Source: Roseiconus nitratireducens (GTDB taxonomy: Bacteria > Planctomycetota > Planctomycetia > Pirellulales > Pirellulaceae). From it: 64,000 bases of DNA. The translations under genes were made by a program, and so were the position numbers. Below, one piece after another: positions 33,832 through 45,594 of this stretch. A model generated the notes under the pieces. It was not told the DNA's origin, searched no databases, and saw only the letters and a list, made by a program, of their open reading frames with translations. The DNA lies in contig NZ_VWOX01000009.1 in the NCBI RefSeq assembly GCF_008629675.1, positions 186,001 through 250,000 of the forward strand, given 5' to 3'. Position 1 is the stretch's first letter; every line of letters begins with the position of its first letter.

Positions 33832-35265
33832 CTACACCGGACTGGCTGCCGAATCCGTGCCAGCTTTGACGGTTGGCAAGCCTTCAGACTTCCAGGCGTT
33901 GTACCCACCGGACATGTTCCAGACATGTTTGAATCCGGCCGCCTGCAGCACGCTGACGCCGATTGCTGATCGGGCACCACTTTGACAGTGCACGACCAGA
34001 TCCTCGTCCCGCGAGAGCTGATCCAGGTGATCCGGCAATCGCCCCAGAAAGAAATGTTCCGCCTGTTCGAGATGCCCCTGTTCCCATTCGCTGTCGCTGC
34101 GCACATCAAGCACGCGGACGCGTTCCGCACTGATGGCCTCTGCCAGCTCCGCCGGCTTGCCGGATGCGTAGGCTTCGGTGGCCCAACCGGAACCGCGGAT
34201 CACGGAATCGTCGAACCCGCCGGCAATCTTTTCGATTCCGATCTTGTGCAGGATGCGGGCGGCTTCTTCCAGCTGATCGGGTCGGCAAATCAGATAAACC
34301 GGGCGATCGTAGTCGACCAACCAGCCCGCCCATGCGGCCAACATTCCCATCGGCAAATTGATCGTTTGGGCAACGTGCCCCTCCGCGAACGTTGATGACG
34401 CCGCGAGATCGATCACCGTTCCCGATTCGATGGCTTCCGGCAATTTGCTTGCGTCGAGCATCTCGTGGTGGTGTCCCGAACCGAGAATTCTGGGGCCGGC
34501 TTTGTTGACCCGCTTCATGACGGCGAAGTACTTGGGCGCCTCCGGTTGGTCCGCCAAAATGTATTGCACGAACTGCTCTTCGTCGTCGAACTGCAACGCC
34601 GGGTTGAATCGTTTCTCGTACCCGACGGTCGATGACGGGATTGCCCCAAGTCCCTTGCCGCAGGCACTTCCGGCGCCATGCGCCGGCCAGACCTGAAGGT
34701 AATCGGGCAACTGCTTGAACCGTTCGATGCTGCCGTACAGGTCCCGCGCGCCCGGTTCGGCCGTGTCGGCAATTCCGGCGGCCTGTTCCAACAGATCGGG
34801 GCGGCCGATCGAACCGACGAACACAAAGTCGCCCGTGAAGATGCCCATCGGCTGGTCGGCGCCGCCTCCCTGGTCGGTCAACACAAAGGACAGACTTTCC
34901 GGCGTGTGACCGGGCGTGTGCAGGACATCAAATCGAATGTTCCCGATCATGAACGAGTCCCCGTCGCGCAACAATCGGTGATCGTAGGGCGTCAAATACT
35001 CGTACTTCCATTCGCTGGGTCCTTCATCGGACACGAACAGTTCGGCACCCACACGGTCGGCCAGCTCCCGCGCCCCGGAAACGTAGTCGGCATGAATGTG
35101 GGTTTCGGCGACCGCGATCAGCTTCAATCCTTCGCGGTCGGCCAGCTCCAAGTACTGTTCCACATCGCGACCGGGATCGACGACAACCGCCACCTTGGCA
35201 CGCTGGCAGCCGACCAGATAGGAGGCATGCGCAAGGGCGGGGTCGTAAAAGTATTTCAGTAACAT
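33832..35265 (-). CDS. CstB-like persulfide dioxygenase-sulfurtransferase (MBL + two rhodanese domains)
   Basis: 477 residues. The metallo-beta-lactamase part (1-260) has the ETHE1-type iron site: His56 in ETHIHADYVSGA, His120 in HTPGHTPES and Asp146 in FTGDFVFVGS. A middle rhodanese-like domain (about 275-365) keeps the fold but has a divergent loop (YLICRPDQL). The C-terminal rhodanese (about 375-470) has an intact active loop, VVHCQSGARSA, with Cys427. The order MBL, degenerate rhodanese, active rhodanese is that of staphylococcal CstB, which oxidises low-molecular-weight persulfides to thiosulfate. The ATG at 35265 is supported by AGGAA a few bases upstream and by the start of the MBL domain. 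TauE/SafE lies 19 bases upstream. Confidence 0.9.
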   Translation of the reverse strand: MLLKYFYDPALAHASYLVGCQRAKVAVVVDPGRDVEQYLELADREGLKLIAVAETHIHADYVSGARELADRVGAELFVSDEGPSEWKYEYLTPYDHRLLRDGDSFMIGNIRFDVLHTPGHTPESLSFVLTDQGGGADQPMGIFTGDFVFVGSIGRPDLLEQAAGIADTAEPGARDLYGSIERFKQLPDYLQVWPAHGAGSACGKGLGAIPSSTVGYEKRFNPALQFDDEEQFVQYILADQPEAPKYFAVMKRVNKAGPRILGSGHHHEMLDASKLPEAIESGTVIDLAASSTFAEGHVAQTINLPMGMLAAWAGWLVDYDRPVYLICRPDQLEEAARILHKIGIEKIAGGFDDSVIRGSGWATEAYASGKPAELAEAISAERVRVLDVRSDSEWEQGHLEQAEHFFLGRLPDHLDQLSRDEDLVVHCQSGARSAIGVSVLQAAGFKHVWNMSGGYNAWKSEGLPTVKAGTDSAASPV

Positions 35266-35284
35266 CGGATCGGTTCCTATTGAT

Positions 35285-36109
35285 TTAGAGAAACAAAGAT
35301 TTGCTAATGACGAACATGGCGACCAAGACCACCGCAACCGAGAACACCCGCTGCAATGTCCGTCCGCCAAGCCGTTTGGCGACCAGGCCGCCCAACCACA
35401 TGCCCAAGAATCCGCCGGCGAGAAACTGCAGCGTGATGGACGCCGACATCTCCTTTCCGGTCACCAGATAGGACGTGACCCCGCTGATGCTGACCAACAC
35501 GATCACCAGCAACGATGTCCCGACGGCACGATGGATTTCCATTCCGCTGAACAGGACCAGCGCGGGAACGATCACGAATCCGCCCCCGACACCGAACATG
35601 CCCGAAAGGACACCCGTCACCAGCCCGATCAACAACAACAATCGCGCGCATCGGCTGTTCAACCGCAGCTGCCCGTCCTTGTCACGCTGACACGCCGAAC
35701 GGTCCGCCTCCGGTGATGTGCCGACGGCACATTCGCCCGGTACCGGTTCCCGCTCACGCGTCTTGGACCACATCCGAACGGCGACCACCAACATCAATCC
35801 GCCGAACAGGACTAACAGCAGGGTTTCGGAAATCAACGTCGACAGGTAGGTGCCCAGCGGTGCCCCGACCATCCCCGCCACCGCAAACAGCAGCCCGGTG
35901 CGTGTCTCCACTTCGCCATGGGCCCAGCGTGGCAGAACGCCAAACAGCGAAGTCCCGCCGACCGACGCCAGCGAAATCCCGACGGCTTCCCTCGGGGCCA
36001 CCGCCAGCCCGTAAACCAACAACGGAACAGCAAAGATCCCGCCGCCGCCGCCGGTCAGCCCCAGGGCAAACCCGACCAAGACTCCGAACAGAACTGCCAA
36101 ACCAAACAT
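35285..36109 (-). CDS. TauE/SafE-family sulfur-anion permease
   Basis: 274 residues with about eight hydrophobic helices. The two TauE/SafE repeats are visible as GLTGGGGGIFAVPLLVYGL and GMFGVGGGFVIVPALVLFS. The central loop (about 115-145) is charged and contains a short Cys-bearing stretch (PVPGECAVG; SACQRDKDG), unusual for the family. Members transport sulfite, sulfoacetate, thiosulfate or related anions, often for export. Placed between the membrane rhodanese (37-base gap) and the CstB-like enzyme (19-base gap), it probably exports a product of persulfide oxidation, as TauE does in the cst operon, although uptake cannot be excluded. Confidence 0.9.
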   Translation of the reverse strand: MFGLAVLFGVLVGFALGLTGGGGGIFAVPLLVYGLAVAPREAVGISLASVGGTSLFGVLPRWAHGEVETRTGLLFAVAGMVGAPLGTYLSTLISETLLLVLFGGLMLVVAVRMWSKTREREPVPGECAVGTSPEADRSACQRDKDGQLRLNSRCARLLLLIGLVTGVLSGMFGVGGGFVIVPALVLFSGMEIHRAVGTSLLVIVLVSISGVTSYLVTGKEMSASITLQFLAGGFLGMWLGGLVAKRLGGRTLQRVFSVAVVLVAMFVISKSLFL

Positions 36110-36146
36110 GGATCGTTCTCCCGAAAATGCCGCCGGCGGCCCCCGT

Positions 36147-36710
36147 TCACGACGCGCACGTGCCCGTGTCGTCGCAGCACTGGTTCCAAGGCATCTTGGC
36201 CAGCATCATCCCCATCCCGCAGGTGTCCGTGATGCCGGCAAACATCAAGCCCGCCCCGATGAACGCCGAGAGGGCAATGAAGTACGAATTCACGAAAAAG
36301 CCCAGCACCGCGCCGAGCAATACCAGGAACCCGGCGACGATCCGCACCTGACGCTCCAGCGAAATGGCCTTCTTGCCACGTTGGACCGGCAGGCCCGCCT
36401 GCTCCCAAGCGCTGGTCCCGCCGTCGACGTTGACAACGTTGTCGAACCCGGCGTCCAAGAATTTCTTGACGCCCATTGACGAACGATTTCCGCTGCGACA
36501 AATCACGTACAGCGGTTCGGCGGACCTTCCGTTGCGGGCTTCCAGAACCCGCTTGGGATCCAGCGAATCAAGCGGATAATTCCGGGCCCCGTCGGCATGG
36601 ATCTCCCGGAACTCGACCGGCGTGCGAACGTCGATCAAGTCCACCTCGCCTTCCCGCTGCTTTTCCGCCAACGTCTTCACATCAATGGTCTTCACATCAA
36701 TGGTCTTCAT
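36147..36710 (-). CDS. Membrane rhodanese (YgaP-like, rhodanese + DUF2892)
   Basis: 187 residues. The N-terminal rhodanese (1-110) has VDLIDVRTPVEFREIHADGA and the active loop YVICRSGNRSSMG with Cys71. A DUF2892-type region follows, with two membrane helices (about 123-143 and 146-166), and a Cys-rich C-terminus (CGMG; CCDDTGTC). This matches E. coli YgaP architecture, a membrane sulfurtransferase. The start is the ATG at 36710, preceded by AGGAG; the in-frame GTG three codons earlier is less likely. The first codons contain a perfect 15-base tandem duplication, so the protein begins MKTIDVKTIDVKT. The gene lies between the ArsR regulator and TauE/SafE. Confidence 0.9.
   Translation of the reverse strand: MKTIDVKTIDVKTLAEKQREGEVDLIDVRTPVEFREIHADGARNYPLDSLDPKRVLEARNGRSAEPLYVICRSGNRSSMGVKKFLDAGFDNVVNVDGGTSAWEQAGLPVQRGKKAISLERQVRIVAGFLVLLGAVLGFFVNSYFIALSAFIGAGLMFAGITDTCGMGMMLAKMPWNQCCDDTGTCAS
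36673..36702. repeat. 15-bp tandem duplication in the membrane rhodanese start
   Basis: GTCTTCACATCAATG is repeated twice exactly, and its first seven bases appear a third time. On the coding strand this duplicates KTIDV near the N-terminus without changing the frame. Confidence 0.8.
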
Positions 36711-36788
36711 ACCCTGCACTCCTGTTTCGATGGCCCCGCGTCAGTTCGCAGCCGGGCCGGCCAATTGAGACGACTCCACCAACAGCCC

Positions 36789-37118
36789 TCACCCCGCATG
36801 GGTGATGAAACGACCCTCGATGCACGCCATCAAGGATTTCAGATGCGGCTCGGCGACCCGGTAATACACCCGTCGCCCTTCCCGATCACTGGCAAGAAAC
36901 CCACACCGCTGCAACAGACGCAAATGTTCCGAGGCGGCGTTGTCCGGGATTCCGCAGTCTTCAGCCAACTCCCCGACCGTGTACCGGCCGTGCAGCAACA
37001 ACTGCACGATCCGGATTCGGACCGGGTGCGCCAGCGTCCGCAAACACTCGGCGGCCTCGGTAAACGCTTCCACGCTGCCGGCAGGCTTGGAGAGGTTGGG
37101 ATGCTGGACGCGGGCCAT
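36789..37118 (-). CDS. ArsR/SmtB-family regulator, probable sulfide/persulfide sensor
   Basis: 109 residues. The winged helix-turn-helix is clear: LRTLAHPVRIRIVQLLL, YTVGELAEDCGIPDNAASEH, LRLLQRCGFL, then the REGRRVYYRV wing. Four cysteines are present, at 25, 55, 72 and 99. Cys25 near the first DNA-binding-domain helix and Cys99 in the last helix are roughly where SqrR/BigR-type persulfide sensors have their redox pair, but classical metal-site motifs (CxC) are absent. It is the first gene of the sulfur operon, 78 bases before the membrane rhodanese. A palindrome lies 43-62 bases upstream. ATG at 37118 is chosen; eight upstream codons to 37142 are possible. Confidence 0.87.
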   Translation of the reverse strand: MARVQHPNLSKPAGSVEAFTEAAECLRTLAHPVRIRIVQLLLHGRYTVGELAEDCGIPDNAASEHLRLLQRCGFLASDREGRRVYYRVAEPHLKSLMACIEGRFITHAG

Positions 37119-37160
37119 CGGGGAACTCCTCGGGAATCTCACTCAGCTCTATGTATCAAT

Positions 37161-37180
37161 ATATCGTGAGGTCACGATAT
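37161..37180. promoter_or_regulatory. Palindromic operator candidate upstream of arsR-type gene
   Basis: ATATCGTGA-GG-TCACGATAT: perfect 9-base arms with a 2-base spacer, 43 bases upstream of the regulator start. It is AT-rich at the ends, in otherwise GC-rich DNA. Size and symmetry suit a winged-helix dimer, and the position suits autorepression of the sulfur operon. No second copy was seen in the window. Confidence 0.65.
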
Positions 37181-37620
37181 GTCAATCCAATGTTTTTGCG
37201 GATTCTTTCCAAACCGTCCGGACCGCCACGGAAATCGGCGGCCGCGGCAAAGGCAACTCCGTCACCGCCCGACTTGACTCGCTTCAGGGTTGCAAGCGGC
37301 GTGCCGCGCCGTCCGAAGGCGACCGCCGCCGTCGCGGCATGGCGAGCGAGATCACCATCCGAACGATCGACGGAAGCGACTCTCCAGCAGAAGGCGTCCA
37401 ACGGAGCGAAACATCGCTGCGAGTGGGCTGCTTACCGGCGGCCCACAATGCCGAAACGGCGTGCCCGCGTGGCACATTCTCGGTGTGACTCCGGAACACA
37501 CTTTCTGGAAATATTTCGCTCCACGAGCGGTCGATTGGTTCGGCAAAGTTGACTGTGGATTTAGGCGACGCTCTCGCGCCCTTCCCGAATTGCCCAATCA
37601 TCCATCCGGAGAACTCATCG
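37181..37620. other. Intergenic region between the sulfur operon and the LEPR-XLL gene
   Basis: About 440 bases between divergent genes. Open frames on both strands lack start contexts and family features. It should hold the promoters of the ArsR operon (minus) and the GDSL gene (plus); no further repeat was recognised. Confidence 0.4.
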
Positions 37621-39450
37621 ATGCTCTCACTGTGCCTCCGACGCCGGCGTTCGCCGCAGTCTTCCTTCGCAACGTGCGTCCTCCCCCCGTTTCGTCCGCT
37701 CCGCTGCGAAACGTTGGAACGTCGCCACCTGCTGGCCAGCGTTTCACTGACGCCGATTGCGGCGGACGACCAGTTCAGCACCGATGAAGACAGCGTGGTC
37801 CTGGGCAACGTGTTGACCTCGGACCGGCTGGACGGATCGGTCGCCCCTGGCCTGACATTGCGAGTGGCAGAATGGAACGGGCAACCGGTGGGATCGTCTC
37901 CGATTTTCTTGCCCTCTGGAGCCATCCTGACGGTGGAAGAAGACGGTGACTTCCACTACGACCCGCGGACATCAGCAGACCTGCAAGGCTTGGCGGGCGG
38001 CGAATCGGCGGTGGACACTTTCCACTACACCGCCACACCCCAATTCAGCCAGATCTATGTGTTGGGCGACAGCCTTTCCGATCAAGGACAACTGTTCGCG
38101 GCCACCGCGGGAACCTTTCCTCCCGATCCGCCCTATGATCAGGGCCGCTTCTCCAATGGTCCCGTGTGGGTGGAACAGGCAGCGCCGGGACTGGGATTGG
38201 CGACGACGCTGGCCAATAACTTCGCCGTCGCGGGCGCCGCCTCGGGCACGGAGAACTTCAATGAATCGCTTCTGGGAACGGACTTGCCCGGTGTCGCCGA
38301 CGAACTGGATGCCTACCTGGATGCCTACGGGCCGACCGCTGATCCGCAGGCCCTGTACGTCATCTGGGCTGGAACCAATGACTTTTTTCTACCGTTTTCA
38401 GATCCCGCTCCGGTGATTGCCAACGCGATCACCAACATTGTCAGCCACGTGGGAAATCTGCAGGCCCGCGGTGCGCAACATGTCCTGGTGATGAACATGC
38501 CCGACCTGGGATCGACACCTTACGGGCTTTCCGATCCGGTACTCAGCGGACAATTGTCCGCGATCAGCCAAGCGTTCAATGCCAACCTGGCGGCGACCCT
38601 GGACTCAAGCGGCTTGGCAATCACGCCGATCGACGTCTACGGTCGCCTTGAAGAAATCACCGACGACCCCGACGCGTTCGGCTTGACCAACGTGACGGAG
38701 GCCAGTTTTGATGGAACGCAAGTCGTTCTGGATCCCTCCACTTCGCTGTTCTGGGATTCCGTTCACCCCACCCAGCGCGGCCACGAATTGATCGCCGACC
38801 TTGTGCTGGAACACCTCAGCGACCAGGGGACAGTCTCGATCGATGTGTCAGGTGTCACGACCGTCCCGACACTCGACGCCAGGCACGAGAGTGGCCAAGC
38901 CGGTGAACTGGAGCTTTGGCTTTCGGCGGACGACGCCTCGATCAATGACCGCAACGGCCCGTTCGAGTACACCGTCGATTGGGGCGACGGGGAAGTGCAA
39001 TCCGTTCAGGGAACTGCCGCCGGAGTTTCCCTGACGCACAGCTACGATGCCCTGCCCGTGGTGACACCTGAGATTCGTGTCCGAGATCAAGACGGTGATT
39101 CCAGCGTCGCGCTTCGCGAGGTGGTGATCTGGGGAACCGTCGGCAGCGATCGGATCCGGATTCGCCCCGATGCCGGAGGCGTTCACGTGCTGACCCTCAA
39201 TGGCGAAACCGTGGCCTCACTTGACCCAACAAACGTGGATCGTGTCGTAGCATTCGGGCTGGAAGGTGACGATTTCCTCTCAGCCGCCGGATCCGAGATC
39301 GCCGTGGAATTTGACGGCGGCGACGGCCGTGACGTGGTGCTAGGAAGCCGAGCGGACGATCGGCTGATCGGTGGTCTTGGCAGCAGGTTATTGGAGCTGC
39401 GTGGCGATGCCGACCTGATCGGATCGGTCGCCGCATCGCGGTTGCGGTAG
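37621..39450 (+). CDS. LEPR-XLL-type secreted GDSL (SGNH) esterase with VCBS/RTX-like regions
   Basis: 609 residues. The N-terminus is basic (LRRRRS) and then carries CETLERRHLLASVSL, a match to the planctomycete LEPR-XLL surface-targeting motif. A VCBS/tandem-95-like domain follows (about 47-140, ADDQFSTDED). The SGNH hydrolase comes next: block I YVLGDSLSDQG (Ser151), an N-F-A-V-A-G-A strand, WAGTNDFF, and block V DSVHPTQRGHELI. After it are a PKD-like segment (YTVDWGDGE) and a degenerate Asp/Gly-rich RTX tail (FDGGDGRDVVLG; DRLIGGLGS). It is probably an exported or surface esterase or lipase on an anchored scaffold. The ATG at 37621 is where conserved sequence starts. Confidence 0.85.
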   Translation: MLSLCLRRRRSPQSSFATCVLPPFRPLRCETLERRHLLASVSLTPIAADDQFSTDEDSVVLGNVLTSDRLDGSVAPGLTLRVAEWNGQPVGSSPIFLPSGAILTVEEDGDFHYDPRTSADLQGLAGGESAVDTFHYTATPQFSQIYVLGDSLSDQGQLFAATAGTFPPDPPYDQGRFSNGPVWVEQAAPGLGLATTLANNFAVAGAASGTENFNESLLGTDLPGVADELDAYLDAYGPTADPQALYVIWAGTNDFFLPFSDPAPVIANAITNIVSHVGNLQARGAQHVLVMNMPDLGSTPYGLSDPVLSGQLSAISQAFNANLAATLDSSGLAITPIDVYGRLEEITDDPDAFGLTNVTEASFDGTQVVLDPSTSLFWDSVHPTQRGHELIADLVLEHLSDQGTVSIDVSGVTTVPTLDARHESGQAGELELWLSADDASINDRNGPFEYTVDWGDGEVQSVQGTAAGVSLTHSYDALPVVTPEIRVRDQDGDSSVALREVVIWGTVGSDRIRIRPDAGGVHVLTLNGETVASLDPTNVDRVVAFGLEGDDFLSAAGSEIAVEFDGGDGRDVVLGSRADDRLIGGLGSRLLELRGDADLIGSVAASRLR

Positions 39451-39500
39451 AATTCAGACCTCCGCCTTCCCACCGCCTCCCCTGTCTTACTCCCGACGCG

Positions 39501-40652
39501 ATGCCAGGTTCATTTGTCCGGACGTTTGCGATGCTGCTGGCCGGTTGCCTGGTTGGATTCCTGATTGGGACATGTACCGGCAAAGGTGCGTTGGCCGAAG
39601 AGCCGCCCGCACGGCAACTGCCACGGTTCGACCTGCTGCAATATCGTGACGAAGGCGGCCAGAGGCACCCGGTCAAGTCGGAAGCTGATTGGCAACGGCG
39701 CCGATCCAGCGTGCTGCAAGCGATGTCCTCCGTGATGGGAGCTTTCGACGCGGAACGGCGTCGTTGCCCGTTGGACATGCAGTTGGTCGAAACCGTTGAT
39801 TGCGGTTCCTATCAGCGTCAGCTGATTCGCTACCAGAGTGAGCCGGGTTGTGATGTTCCCGCTTACCTCTGCGTCCCGAAAACGGCATTGGGCCCCGCCG
39901 GCCGCGTGGCGCCGGCGGTTCTCTGCCTGCATCCGACTGATTTGCAACACGGCCACCAGGTTGTCGTCGGGATCGCCGGCAGGCCCAACCGGCAGTACGC
40001 CGCTGAATTGGCCCAGCGGGGCTTTGTCACGCTCTCGCCGAGCTACCCTTTGATGGCAGACTATCAACCCGACCTGGAAAATCTGGGCTGGCAAAGTGGA
40101 ACCGCCAAAGCGATCTGGGACAACCGTCGAGGATTGGACTTGCTTGAATCGCTGCCGTTTGTGCGGGGAAACCGGTTCGCCGCCATCGGTCATTCACTCG
40201 GCGGCCACAACGCCGTCTACACCGCCTGTTTCGATCAGCGGATCGCTGTGATCGTCAGCAGTTGCGGGTTGGATTGCTATGTCGACTACTACGACGGAGA
40301 TGCCGAACGCTGGCGACCGGGACACGGCTGGTGCCAGCAACGTTACATGCCGCAAATGGCCGCGTACCAGAACCGGCTGCAGGAGATCCCGTTCGACTTT
40401 CCGGAATTGATCGGTGCCCTCGCGCCGCGCCGCACGCTGATCATCGCTCCAAAACACGACACCAATTTTCGTGCTGCCAGTGTCGACCGGATCGCCGCGG
40501 CCGCGCGCGACGTGTACCGATTGCTTGGCGTCCCGGACCGGCTGCAGGTCTTGCACCCCGATTGCGACCACGACTTTCCCGAAGCGATGCGCGAGCGCGC
40601 CTATCGGTTGATCGAAGAAACGCTCGCGCCCGACGCTCCGGATCCGGAGTGA
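39501..40652 (+). CDS. Exported alpha/beta-hydrolase (dienelactone-hydrolase-like)
   Basis: 383 residues. A leader (FVRTFAMLLAGCLVGFLIG, cleaved near ALAEE) precedes an alpha/beta-hydrolase. PAVLCLHPTD is the oxyanion strand, with Pro replacing the usual Gly after His. FAAIGHSLGGHNAV holds the nucleophilic Ser, and LHPDCDHDFPEAM near the end holds the acidic residue and His. A Cys in the first leader segment (LLAGC) could be a lipobox, so a lipoprotein is possible. The substrate is unknown; similar enzymes are common near planctomycete polysaccharide genes. It lies 50 bases after the LEPR-XLL gene on the same strand, so they may share a transcript. Confidence 0.82.
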   Translation: MPGSFVRTFAMLLAGCLVGFLIGTCTGKGALAEEPPARQLPRFDLLQYRDEGGQRHPVKSEADWQRRRSSVLQAMSSVMGAFDAERRRCPLDMQLVETVDCGSYQRQLIRYQSEPGCDVPAYLCVPKTALGPAGRVAPAVLCLHPTDLQHGHQVVVGIAGRPNRQYAAELAQRGFVTLSPSYPLMADYQPDLENLGWQSGTAKAIWDNRRGLDLLESLPFVRGNRFAAIGHSLGGHNAVYTACFDQRIAVIVSSCGLDCYVDYYDGDAERWRPGHGWCQQRYMPQMAAYQNRLQEIPFDFPELIGALAPRRTLIIAPKHDTNFRAASVDRIAAAARDVYRLLGVPDRLQVLHPDCDHDFPEAMRERAYRLIEETLAPDAPDPE

Positions 40653-40713
40653 CGCGACGGACGGAACATCGCCCGGTACTGCTCCGAACGCGTCGCCTCC
40701 ATCAGCGCGCGCA

Positions 40714-42162
40714 TCAGGCCAGGATCTCAGGCACCAGCTCACCGTGGACATCGGTCAGCCGGAAATCACGACCTTGGAAACGATAGGTCAGGCGTTTGTG
40801 ATTGAGTCCGAGCAGATGCAAGATCGTGGCATGCAAGTCATGCACATGCACCCGTCCTTCGGTCGGCCCAAATCCCAGTTCATCGGTGGCACCGTGGATG
40901 TAGCCTGGTTTGATGCCGCCGCCGGCCATCCACATCGTGAAGGCATCGACGTGATGGTCGCGACCGATCGTCGCGCGGACTTCTCCCATCGGCGTGCGGC
41001 CGAACTCTCCACCCCAAATCACCAAAGTCTCGTCGAGCAGTCCCCGCTGCTTCAGATCCAGCACCAAAGCGGCCGACGCCTGATCGACTTCCTTGCAGAT
41101 TGCATCCAACGCGCCTTCCAAGTTTTCTTTCCCGCCATGGTGGTCCCAATCGGTGTGGTACAGCTGAACAAATCGCACGCCACGTTGCACCAACCGGCGC
41201 GCTAGCAGACAGTTTTTGGCGAAGGAAGGCTGGCCCTCCTGCACACCGTAGGCGTCGAGTGTCTCCTGAGATTCATCTTCGATGCGAGACAATTCGGGGG
41301 CCGACATCTGCATCGCGAAGGCCGTCTCATAGGCCTGCATGCGGGTGGCAATTTCCGGATCCGACACCTGGTCCATGTGCATCTGATTCAGCTGCGAAAG
41401 CGTGCTGGTGAAATCCTGCTGACGCTCCCGATCGATGCCCGCCGGATTGCTCAGGTGCAAAATCGGACTGCCTTTGCTGCGGAACGGCACACCCTGATAT
41501 CCGGTCGGCAAAAATCCGCTGGACCACAAGGCGCTGCCGGCTCTCGGCCCTCGGGGCCCCGACTGCAACACGACGAATCCGGGAAGATCCTGGCATTCAC
41601 TGCCCAGCCCGTAAGTGACCCACGATCCCAAACTGGGACGCCCGGGTGCCTGAAAACCGCAATTCATGAACAGCTTGGCCGGGCCGTGGTTGAAGACATC
41701 GGTCGAAACCGCCCGCATCCAGCAAACGTCGTCGACGATCTTGCGGTGGTGCGGCAACAACTCGCTGAGGTCCATGCCGCACTCGCCGTACCGATCGAAG
41801 GAACGCGCACTTCCCAACAGCTTGGCGTCACTCTTCAAGAAGGCGAAGCGGCGACCCTCCATGAAACTTTCCGGCGGCTTCTGATTGTGATAGTCGTTCA
41901 ACACGGGCTTGGGACTGAAAAGCTCCAACTGGCTGGGTCCGCCGGCCATGAACAGGTAGATCACGTTTTTCACTTTCGCCGGAAAATGAGCAACGCGTGG
42001 AGTCATCGGGCGTGGAGCGGTCTCCTGCGGCCTGGTCGCTTCGGCTGCGTCGCTCTTGTCAGCAAAGTTCTCGGCAAACGCGATGGCCCCCAACCCCAGG
42101 GCCGATTGACGAAGAAAGAATCGGCGTCGGAGCAGTTGTTCGTGGTTCGACGGTGAATGCAT
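40714..42162 (-). CDS. DUF1501 protein, Tat-exported (surface cluster, first copy)
   Basis: 482 residues. The leader LLRRRFFLRQSALGLGAIAFA is twin-arginine type. The DUF1501 body has VIYLFMAGGPSQLELFSPKP, then MRAVSTDVFNHGPAKLF, VRFVQLYHTDWDHHGG, and VIWGGEFGRTPMGEV with GRDHH. DUF1501 is distantly related to the alkaline phosphatase/sulfatase fold, with metal-binding Asp and His in these motifs, but no reaction is established. It is the last gene of the minus-strand surface cytochrome cluster and lies 146 bases after the PSCyt1-DUF1549-DUF1553 gene, its usual partner in planctomycetes. No haem motif is present. Confidence 0.9.
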   Translation of the reverse strand: MHSPSNHEQLLRRRFFLRQSALGLGAIAFAENFADKSDAAEATRPQETAPRPMTPRVAHFPAKVKNVIYLFMAGGPSQLELFSPKPVLNDYHNQKPPESFMEGRRFAFLKSDAKLLGSARSFDRYGECGMDLSELLPHHRKIVDDVCWMRAVSTDVFNHGPAKLFMNCGFQAPGRPSLGSWVTYGLGSECQDLPGFVVLQSGPRGPRAGSALWSSGFLPTGYQGVPFRSKGSPILHLSNPAGIDRERQQDFTSTLSQLNQMHMDQVSDPEIATRMQAYETAFAMQMSAPELSRIEDESQETLDAYGVQEGQPSFAKNCLLARRLVQRGVRFVQLYHTDWDHHGGKENLEGALDAICKEVDQASAALVLDLKQRGLLDETLVIWGGEFGRTPMGEVRATIGRDHHVDAFTMWMAGGGIKPGYIHGATDELGFGPTEGRVHVHDLHATILHLLGLNHKRLTYRFQGRDFRLTDVHGELVPEILA

Positions 42163-42308
42163 GGTCGATCAATTCGGTTGGCGGTGCTGAAACGTCGATG
42201 CGTCCGGCCCGGTGGATTGGGAAAGCCAACTGGGAGTTGGGGAAGCAAACAGTGGGGTGGGAAAGCAAATTGGCGTCAAGTCAGCGACCTGGCTCGGCGC
42301 CGTTCGCA

Positions 42309-45410
<3,102 letters not shown>

Positions 45411-45594
45411 TGTGGCAGCGGTTGCCGATCGAGGCGACGGCGGCACGCCTGCAGATTCTACTCCAACGGACACCGCAGGCCCCTGTTATCCCGGTTGCGG
45501 GAAAGATGTCAAACCCGAACCGACTCTGACCGGTGGGCGAGCCCGGGCAAGCCCACCGGCAGGGACCTTTCGGCCCTCCGGGCCTGTGCTGAGG

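Noticed and set aside
33741..34130. N-terminal extension of the DsrE-like protein
   Set aside because: The 130 extra codons overlap the CstB-like gene and have no leader; the ATG at 33740 starts a normal signal peptide.
37156..37401. Small minus-strand ORF in the ArsR upstream region
   Set aside because: It overlaps the palindrome and probable promoter, has no family feature, and is better explained as GC-rich open frame.
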